This document shows, one piece after another, positions 1 through 4,452 of a stretch of 7,790 nucleotides of DNA. The stretch's first letter is position 1, and the number at the start of each line of letters is the position of its first letter. This stretch comes from an uncultured Curvibacter sp. GTDB taxonomy: Bacteria > Pseudomonadota > Gammaproteobacteria > Burkholderiales > Burkholderiaceae. The notes beneath the pieces were generated by a model. It was not told where the DNA came from and did not search any database. It saw only the letters and a list, made by a program, of their open reading frames with translations. Location: NCBI GenBank assembly GCA_946481355.1, contig CAMLNH010000124.1, positions 1 to 7,790 of the forward strand. Reading direction: 5' to 3'. A program made the translations under genes and the position numbers.

Positions 1-1792
1 GGTTGAAGAGCAGGTTCTCTTGCAACACCACGCCCACTTGGCGGCGCAGCTGGGCCGCGTCGATGAGGCTGATGTCGATGCCATCCACCAGGATGCGTCC
101 TTGTTCAGGCACATAGAGGCGCTGCACCAGCTTGGTCAGCGTGCTCTTTCCGGATCCCGAACGGCCCACGATGCCGATCACTTCGCCCGGCTTGATGTCC
201 AGGCTGATGCCGTTGAGCACGGGCACGGCCTCGGGCCGGTAGCGGAAGACCACGTTGTCCAGGGTGATGCGGCCCTTGACGGGCGGCAGTTGGGCAGCGC
301 TCGTGGGCGGCACCTCGGTGCGGGTGTTGAGGATGTCGCCCAGGCGTGCCACGGAGATGCCGGTCTGCTGGAAGTCCGTCCACAGCTGAGCCATGCGCAT
401 GATGGGTTGGCTCACCCGGCCGGCAAACATATTGAAGGCCACGAACTGGCCCACGGTGAGCTGGTTGTCCATGACCAGGTGGGCGCCGTACCAGAGCGTG
501 GCGGCGTTGACCAGCTTGCCGATGAGGTTGACGCCTTCATGCGCCACGCTGGCCAGGTTCTGCGTCTTGAAGCTGGCCGAGACGTAGGCGGCCAGCTGCT
601 TGTCCCAGCGGCGCGCAAAGGCTGGCTCCAGGGCCGTGGCCTTGACGGTCTGGATGCCGGTGACGGTTTCCACCAGCATGGCCTGGTTCTCGGCGCTGCG
701 GGCGAACTTGTGGTCCAGCCGCTGGCGCAGCACAGGTACCACGGCCAGGCTCAGACCCAGGTAGAGCGGCAGGCTCACGAGCACGATGAGGGTGAGCGGC
801 ACGCTGTAGAACAGCATGACGGCGATGAAGACCACGGAGAAGAACACGTCCAGCACCACGGTGAGCGCGTTACCAGTCAGGAAGCTGCGGATGTTCTCCA
901 GCTCGCGCACGCGCGCCACGGAATCCCCCACGCGCCGCGCCTGGAAGTAGGCCAGGGGCAGGGCCATGAGGTGGCGGAACAGCCGTGCCCCCAGCTCCAC
1001 GTCGATGCGGCTGGTGGTGTGGCTGAAGACATAGGCGCGCAAGGCGTTGAGCACACTCTCGAAGATGACGATGGCCACCAGGCCAATCACCAGCACGTCC
1101 AGCGTGGTGAGGCCGCGGTGCACCAGCACCTTGTCCATCACCACCTGAAAGAACAGCGGGCTGACCAGCGCAAACAGCTGCAGCATGAAAGAGATGAGCA
1201 GCACCTCGCCCAGCAGCTTGCGGTGCTTGACCAGGCTGGGGATGAACCAGGAGAAGTCGAACTTGGCCAGATCGCCGGCCATGCTGGCGCGGCTGGTGAT
1301 GAGGATGAGTTCGCCGCTCCACTGGCTGGCGAAGACGTCCACCGGCTCGATGGTGGGACGGCTGCCGCCGGGGCCGGCCGCGGGGTCTTGCAGCAGCACG
1401 CGCTGGCCGTCGCATTGGGCGACGATGACGACGCGCAGGCTGTCGTCGTCGGTGCGCATCACGGCGAGCGCCGGCAGCGGGGTGAGCGCCAGGCGGTCGG
1501 CCGTGGTACGGGAGCGCTTGGCTTTCAGGCCCAGGTGTTTGGCCGCCAGCAGCAGATCATCAATCTGCAGGGCTTCGTTGGCAGACCAGCCGAGCTGATG
1601 GGCCAAGGTGGCCGGGTCGGCCGCGATCTGATGCAAGCGAGCGATGGCGCAGAGCGCCTGCAGGGCTCCACCCCGGGGCGCTGGCGGCATGCTGGCGGAA
1701 GCATCGCCTCCGGCGCTTGCGGACACACCCGCGTTTTTCTGCGTCTGGGAATCTGCGCTGTCTGTTGCCAGCGCCTGCGTATTTGCCGTCAC
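1..1792 (-). CDS. Type I secretion system ABC transporter (HlyB/LapB-type permease-ATPase), 3' end cut by window edge
   Basis: Inner-membrane ABC exporter that would work with an HlyD-type adaptor and a TolC-type outer-membrane protein to export an unfolded substrate, typically an RTX protein, in one step. Seen: 597 codons, open at the left edge. Residues about 40-170 form a C39-like domain in which glycine (about Gly42) sits where C39 peptidases carry the catalytic cysteine, so it should bind substrate and not cleave it, as in HlyB. Hydrophobic segments lie at about 190-257, 305-345 and 415-465. The nucleotide-binding domain shows A-loop Tyr518, Walker A GRSGSGKST at 543-551 and Q-loop VLQEN with Gln591. 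The ABC signature, Walker B and H-loop (roughly 120 residues) lie beyond the edge. The start is GTG at 1792, with AGGTGA at 1802-1807 nine bases upstream and an in-frame TGA four codons before it. Residues 1-38 are a low-complexity Ala/Ser/Gln-rich lead; ATG at codon 35 is a less likely start. No RTX substrate gene is visible. Family assignment is secure; the substrate is unknown. Confidence 0.93.
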   Translation of the reverse strand, partial: MTANTQALATDSADSQTQKNAGVSASAGGDASASMPPAPRGGALQALCAIARLHQIAADPATLAHQLGWSANEALQIDDLLLAAKHLGLKAKRSRTTADRLALTPLPALAVMRTDDDSLRVVIVAQCDGQRVLLQDPAAGPGGSRPTIEPVDVFASQWSGELILITSRASMAGDLAKFDFSWFIPSLVKHRKLLGEVLLISFMLQLFALVSPLFFQVVMDKVLVHRGLTTLDVLVIGLVAIVIFESVLNALRAYVFSHTTSRIDVELGARLFRHLMALPLAYFQARRVGDSVARVRELENIRSFLTGNALTVVLDVFFSVVFIAVMLFYSVPLTLIVLVSLPLYLGLSLAVVPVLRQRLDHKFARSAENQAMLVETVTGIQTVKATALEPAFARRWDKQLAAYVSASFKTQNLASVAHEGVNLIGKLVNAATLWYGAHLVMDNQLTVGQFVAFNMFAGRVSQPIMRMAQLWTDFQQTGISVARLGDILNTRTEVPPTSAAQLPPVKGRITLDNVVFRYRPEAVPVLNGISLDIKPGEVIGIVGRSGSGKSTLTKLVQRLYVPEQGRILVDGIDISLIDAAQLRRQVGVVLQENLLFN

Positions 1793-1922
1793 TCGCCGCC
1801 CTCACCTGATGGCCACCGCTTATCGGCAGCTTCTTTAGTTGTGAGGGACGATAGCAGTTAATTGTTCAGACAGGCACCCCTTGAACACGGGATACCGCAC
1901 ACATCAATACATCTTCACTTGC

Positions 1923-1942
1923 TTGATTGCTTATGCAATCAA
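1923..1942. repeat. Perfect 8-bp inverted repeat, 4-base loop
   Basis: Arms TTGATTGC and GCAATCAA are separated by TTAT. No T-tract follows on either strand, so an operator for a dimeric regulator is more likely than a terminator. It lies about 130 bases upstream of the exporter GTG start. Confidence 0.5.
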
Positions 1943-1953
1943 AGACCTTCTTT

Positions 1954-1967
1954 ATCTGAAATCAGAT
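1954..1967. repeat. Perfect 6-bp inverted repeat, 2-base centre
   Basis: Arms ATCTGA and TCAGAT flank AA. It sits 11 bases from the preceding palindrome and directly abuts the next one. TCTGAAA recurs inverted as TTTCAGA at 2031-2037. A protein-binding site is a reasonable guess. Confidence 0.4.
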
Positions 1968-1986
1968 CGCTATATTTTTCATAGCG
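1968..1986. repeat. 6-bp inverted repeat with AT-rich 7-base loop
   Basis: Arms CGCTAT and ATAGCG flank ATTTTTC. It abuts the palindrome at 1954-1967 with no spacer, completing a run of three inverted repeats in 64 bases. The function is unknown. Confidence 0.4.
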
Positions 1987-2070
1987 GAACTTCTGACAGC
2001 TGAATGAAAGCCGAGCCTTATTTCACTTTGTTTCAGATGTCAGAAAGCAGTAAGCAACATCTTCCGCATT

Positions 2071-2085
2071 CATGTTCAGAACATG
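2071..2085. repeat. Perfect 7-bp inverted repeat with 1-base centre (CATGTTC-A-GAACATG)
   Basis: A 15-base palindrome about 280 bases upstream of the exporter start and 83 bases past the stop of the preceding gene. Its compact, loopless form looks like an operator for a dimeric regulator rather than an RNA hairpin. I do not recognise a specific regulator. Confidence 0.4.
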
Positions 2086-2137
2086 CTTATGGATGTAATT
2101 GTGGTTTCCGCACACCAGTCCGCAGCGGCATGGGTCT

Positions 2138-2159
2138 TGTCCCTCGCGCAGCAGGGACA
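2138..2159 (-). terminator. Possible terminator-like hairpin after the gene of unknown function
   Basis: Seven-base arms TGTCCCT and AGGGACA enclose an 8-base loop, starting 8 bases after the stop codon at 2168-2170. The position suits transcription termination or mRNA 3'-end protection. There is no U-tract after it on the minus strand, so it is not a canonical intrinsic terminator. One arm belongs to an 11-base sequence repeated in inverse orientation at 2616-2626. Confidence 0.35.
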
Positions 2160-2167
2160 TCAACGGC

Positions 2168-2518
2168 TCAGCGCTGCAAGCGGCTGGGCCTGGAGTTCAG
2201 GCTCTTGGGCAGCAGGCCGTCGAACATGGCCGAGATCTCGTCGATGGTCTCATGGGCGGCCTGTTCGCCCGAACGGACCGAGAGTGCCATGAGCAGTTCA
2301 GGGCGCAGGAACCAGAGCGCCGGCACATTGGAGGCCATCAGGATGCGGCGCTCCACATGGGGGAAGCGCTCCAGACAGTCCTCGTCCAGGCACCTGAGCA
2401 TGGCCTGGCGTATGTCGTCGATCTGGTAGCTGGCCTCGCCGGAGGCCGGGTCGCGCAGGGGATTGAGCATCTCCTGCATGGTGGAGAGAAAACGTGTCGC
2501 AACGCTCAGCATCATCAT
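2168..2518 (-). CDS. Small protein of unknown function (116 aa)
   Basis: I do not recognise a family. The frame has the codon bias of a real gene in GC-rich DNA and encodes a mixed-charge, probably soluble cytoplasmic protein with no signal peptide. The middle (about residues 31-60) is rich in Asp, Glu and Arg with two cysteines (Cys43, Cys48). A short hydrophobic stretch around 62-80 (VPALWFLRPELLMAL) is too polar for a clear membrane helix, and the tail is basic. Three consecutive ATG codons at 2518, 2515 and 2512 are all possible starts; none has a good Shine-Dalgarno sequence. An in-frame TTG at 2542 is less likely. The gene lies 114 bases after the monooxygenase stop on the same strand, with a possible promoter of its own at 2552-2580. 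It may respond to a regulator binding the GGGGA-type repeats upstream (inference). Confidence 0.7.
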   Translation of the reverse strand: MMMLSVATRFLSTMQEMLNPLRDPASGEASYQIDDIRQAMLRCLDEDCLERFPHVERRILMASNVPALWFLRPELLMALSVRSGEQAAHETIDEISAMFDGLLPKSLNSRPSRLQR

Positions 2519-2551
2519 TTTTGTAGGAACCGGATAACCCAACGAGCCCGC

Positions 2552-2580
2552 ATCTTAGGGCCGGAGCTACGCAGTTCCCA
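2552..2580 (-). promoter_or_regulatory. Possible weak promoter of the gene of unknown function
   Basis: On the minus strand TAAGAT (2552-2557) matches four of six bases of the sigma-70 -10 box, but the -35 position 17 bases upstream is poor (TGGGAA). A good -10 box with a weak -35 box is typical of activator-dependent promoters. Transcription would start near 2544, about 26 bases before the ATG. This is inference from pattern only. Confidence 0.3.
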
Positions 2581-2583
2581 CAG

Positions 2584-2625
2584 GGGGAAGTCCTAGCTGG
2601 GACTAACACCTAGGGGATGTCCCTG
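2584..2625. promoter_or_regulatory. Repeated GGGGA(A/T)GTCC boxes, candidate activator-binding region
   Basis: Two related 13-base boxes, GGGGAAGTCCTAG (2584-2596) and GGGGATGTCCCTG (2613-2625), agree at 10 positions and lie 29 bases apart. CCTAG occurs at 2592-2596 and 2609-2613, and GGGAC (2600-2604) is inverted as GTCCC (2619-2623). Relative to the proposed start near 2544 they cover about -40 to -81, the usual place for activators. The regulator is unknown. Confidence 0.35.
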
Positions 2626-2638
2626 CCTGAGCTCAGGC
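2625..2638 (-). repeat. Perfect 14-bp palindrome spanning the monooxygenase stop codon
   Basis: GCCTGAGCTCAGGC contains the TGA stop at 2633-2635. It could fold at the mRNA 3' end, but it lacks a loop and a following U-tract, so a terminator role is doubtful. Confidence 0.3.
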
Positions 2639-3931
2639 CGGCCGCACCCTCGCGCACGGCGCAATGATGGAGGGCGCGGCATTGAGTGACTCGATGGCGA
2701 AGCCCGCGGCCTGCTTGTAGCGCGCCATGAACTCGTCACGCTCGGCCTTGGGGATCACCGCATCAATGTCGTCGAAGACGCCACCGCAGCGCTCGTCCAC
2801 CAGCCCCAGGATGCCGAAGGGCCCCGAGCCGCGGTTGCGCAGCACCAGGGCCGAGATGTCCTTGCACAGCTTCTGGTCGTAGGCCTGCAGGGCGGCGGGC
2901 GTGACGCCGTGCGCGACCATGGCCGCGCCGAGCACGCGCGTGTCGACGATGCCCTGGCTCGCGCCGCTGGAGCCCACGGGGTACATCACATGGGCCGCGT
3001 CGCCGATCAACGCCACGCGGCCGTCCACCCAGGTGGGCACGGGGTCGCGGTCGATCATCGGGTACTCGAAGATCTCCGTCGCGCCACGCAGCATGGCCGG
3101 CACATCGAGCCAGTCGTAGTTCCAGCCTTCGAAGTGGTGGATGAACTCTTCCAGCTTCACGCGCCGGTTCCAGTCGCCCTGGGTCCAGCCGCCTGCGTTG
3201 TCTACCGTGATCTCGGCGATCCAGTTGATGGTGGACAGACCGGTCACCGGATCGGGCGGCGAGATCGGGTAGAGCACCACGCGATGCCGCAGCGAGCCCA
3301 CGCCCACGAAGGAGGCGCCGGTGCGGATCGCCCGGCCCGGCGTGGTGCCGCGCCACATGATGGCGCCGCCCCACTGGATGGGAGGCTGGTCCGGGTGCAT
3401 CTGCGCGCGGATGGCCGAGTGCAGGCCGTCGGCCGCGATCAGCAGACGCCCCGGCACTTCCAGGCGCTGCCCCTGCTGCGTCTCGACGAAAGCGGTGACG
3501 CCCTGCGTCTCGTTGCGGTAGCCCGTGACACGACAACCCATCTGCACGGCCTCGGGTCCCAGGCGGCGCTGCACCTCGCGCAGCAACAGCATCTGCAGCT
3601 GGCCACGGTGCACCGAATACTGCGGCCACTTGTAGCCCGCCAGCAGACCCCGCGGCTCGGCATAGACATCGTTGCCATTGCGACCCACCAGCGCCCACTC
3701 GCGCGCCTGGATGCCGATGGCGTCGAGCTGCTCCGCGCCGATACCCAGCTCATAAAGCTCGCGCACGGCATTGGGCTGCAGATTGATGCCCACACCCAGG
3801 GGCTGCAGATCGGGCACGACCTCGAAGACGCGACAGGGCACGCCGATCTGGTGCAGCGTGAGCGCCATGGCCATGCCAGCGATGCCGCCGCCGGCGATGA
3901 GGACGGGTTGTGGGGTTGCGGTGGAGTTCAT
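2633..3931 (-). CDS. FAD-dependent aromatic-ring monooxygenase, PhzS-like
   Basis: Group A flavoprotein monooxygenase that would use NAD(P)H and O2 to hydroxylate an aromatic or heteroaromatic substrate in the cytoplasm. Seen in 432 residues: dinucleotide-binding GGGIAG at 14-19 (Gly14, Gly16, Gly19) with acidic Glu37 for the FAD ribose, PLGVGINLQP at 44-53, PQYSVHRG at 103-110, the DG motif ADGLHS at 167-172, YPMIDRDPVP at 290-299, and the GD motif LIGDAAHVMYP at 308-318. The order and wording of these motifs closely match PhzS (5-methylphenazine-1-carboxylate 1-monooxygenase, about 400 aa). No phenazine genes are in view, so the substrate remains open. The start is ATG at 3931 because it places the Rossmann strand about ten residues in, as in PhzS. 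The frame stays open to ATG 4015, but those 28 extra residues are Arg-rich and cover a strong hairpin. The Shine-Dalgarno sequence is weak. The family is secure, the reaction only likely. Confidence 0.92.
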   Translation of the reverse strand: MNSTATPQPVLIAGGGIAGMAMALTLHQIGVPCRVFEVVPDLQPLGVGINLQPNAVRELYELGIGAEQLDAIGIQAREWALVGRNGNDVYAEPRGLLAGYKWPQYSVHRGQLQMLLLREVQRRLGPEAVQMGCRVTGYRNETQGVTAFVETQQGQRLEVPGRLLIAADGLHSAIRAQMHPDQPPIQWGGAIMWRGTTPGRAIRTGASFVGVGSLRHRVVLYPISPPDPVTGLSTINWIAEITVDNAGGWTQGDWNRRVKLEEFIHHFEGWNYDWLDVPAMLRGATEIFEYPMIDRDPVPTWVDGRVALIGDAAHVMYPVGSSGASQGIVDTRVLGAAMVAHGVTPAALQAYDQKLCKDISALVLRNRGSGPFGILGLVDERCGGVFDDIDAVIPKAERDEFMARYKQAAGFAIESLNAAPSIIAPCARVRPA

Positions 3932-3966
3932 CTTGTGACTGTCAGATCGTTCGTCATGGCTTGTGC

Positions 3967-4000
3967 CGCCGCCTAACTTCGCTGCGCGAAGTGAGCGGCG
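3967..4000 (-). promoter_or_regulatory. Strong two-part hairpin in the monooxygenase leader
   Basis: An inner stem ACTTCGC/GCGAAGT (3976-3982 with 3986-3992, 3-base loop) is enclosed, across a 3-by-2 internal loop, by an outer stem CGCCGC/GCGGCG (3967-3972 with 3995-4000). That gives thirteen base pairs ending 35 bases before the ATG at 3931. It could tune translation or mRNA stability, or bind a protein as DNA. No U-tract follows. Confidence 0.4.
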
Positions 4001-4038
4001 TCCAAGCCACGCCATCTCGCGCCCTCCGGGCCGGCGCT

Positions 4039-4077
4039 ATGCTATTCCGGGCAATTAAAGTCATAAACAGGCAATTA
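4039..4077 (-). promoter_or_regulatory. Possible monooxygenase promoter with paired TAATTGCC operator sites
   Basis: On the minus strand TAATTGCC occurs at 4077-4070 and 4057-4050, exactly 20 bases (two helical turns) apart. A possible -10 box TAGCAT (4039-4044) and a weak -35 TTTATG (4062-4067), 17 bases apart, interleave with the repeats: one repeat lies between the boxes and the other just upstream. That layout suits a repressor or a mixed-function regulator. The boxes are poor matches, so the repeats are firmer than the promoter. Confidence 0.3.
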
Positions 4078-4222
4078 GTATTGGGGCGACCTGGCGGAGG
4101 CGCGATTCTGACACCGTCGGGGGCAAAGTCGCAAACAGGCTAGGCGCCCGTGCGACCAACTGCGATGTCAGCTCCAGGCTAGATGCAGTCACTGGCTCGC
4201 CACGGCAAACGATTCAGGGGAC

Positions 4223-4235
4223 AGTCCAGTGGACT
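4223..4235. repeat. 6-bp inverted repeat AGTCCA-G-TGGACT
   Basis: A compact inverted repeat 40 bases beyond the stop of the small membrane protein gene, extendable to 8 bp with one bulged base. It may be a weak 3'-end structure of the cus transcript. No U-tract follows on the minus strand. Confidence 0.3.
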
Positions 4236-4275
4236 TGTTCAGGCTCTCCCAAGTGAAAGTTCAGCCGATTCGCCT

Positions 4276-4446
4276 TCATCGCCATTTTTTCATACGCCGG
4301 CGATGGAGGTGGCGTTCTTTTTTTCTTTTCCAGGCGATGTACATCTGGTAAACGAAATACACGGCCAAGAGTCCCAGTACAGAAAGGATCAGAATCCTGA
4401 AGAGGGTGACTCCCTCTCCAGCGGGAAGACTTATCGGAAGGTGCAT
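4276..4446 (-). CDS. Small single-pass membrane protein downstream of cusA (56 aa)
   Basis: I do not recognise a named family. The frame starts at ATG 4446, 6 bases after the cusA stop, with AGGAG (inside the end of cusA) 11 bases before the ATG. The product has a short N-terminal segment with one acidic residue (MHLPISLPAGEG), one hydrophobic helix at about residues 14-36 (LFRILILSVLGLLAVYF...) and a C-terminal tail (about 40-56) packed with Lys, Arg and His. The positive-inside rule puts the tail in the cytoplasm. Close coupling to cusA suggests a small accessory subunit of the pump, by analogy with AcrZ binding AcrB; this is inference. A run of seven A bases at codons 41-43 (4318-4324) could allow slippage into a frame open to 4214. 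That the gene is real rests on spacing, a coherent membrane topology and the absence of any other explanation for the region. Confidence 0.65.
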   Translation of the reverse strand: MHLPISLPAGEGVTLFRILILSVLGLLAVYFVYQMYIAWKRKKERHLHRRRMKKWR

Positions 4447-4452
4447 AGTCGC

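Larger units (their letters stand above)
1793..2167. other. Palindrome-rich intergenic region before the type I exporter gene
   Basis: These 375 bases separate the gene of unknown function from the exporter gene. The part from about 1860 to 2100 is visibly richer in A and T than the flanking genes. I see no convincing open frame on either strand and no clear pair of -35 and -10 boxes. CTGACA on the minus strand near 2037-2042 resembles a -35 box but has no good partner. It holds five inverted repeats, listed separately. The promoter of the exporter gene is expected here (inference). Confidence 0.6.
3932..4275. other. Intergenic region between the cus operon and the monooxygenase gene
   Basis: These 344 bases hold no supported gene. 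They contain a hairpin (3967-4000), paired direct repeats (4050-4077), a small inverted repeat (4223-4235), and two similar 13-base sequences, GTCATAAACAGGC (4060-4072) and GTCGCAAACAGGC (4128-4140). I see no recognisable insertion-sequence end, tRNA fragment or attachment site, although the functional context changes here from metal efflux to unrelated genes. Confidence 0.55.

Noticed and set aside
20..1861. 613-codon open frame on the plus strand
   Set aside because: It is exactly antisense to the exporter gene; its His/Gln/Asp/Gly-rich translation is what GC-rich codon bias produces opposite a real gene, and it matches no fold.
2519..2542. TTG start for the gene of unknown function at 2542
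   Set aside because: It has no ribosome binding site, and three ATG codons lie just downstream.
2909..3976. 355-codon open frame on the plus strand
   Set aside because: Antisense to the monooxygenase, whose motifs are unmistakable; His/Arg/Gly-rich translation typical of a shadow frame.
3932..4015. Longer monooxygenase start at 4015 adding 28 residues
   Set aside because: The extra residues are Arg-rich, unlike the family's N-terminus, and run through a strong hairpin; ATG 3931 gives the expected distance to the FAD-binding motif.
4294..4325. Plus-strand hairpin followed by TCTTTTTTTC, resembling an intrinsic terminator
   Set aside because: No plus-strand gene lies upstream that it could terminate, the stem is only 5 bp, and the T-run is explained by lysine codons of the minus-strand small gene.
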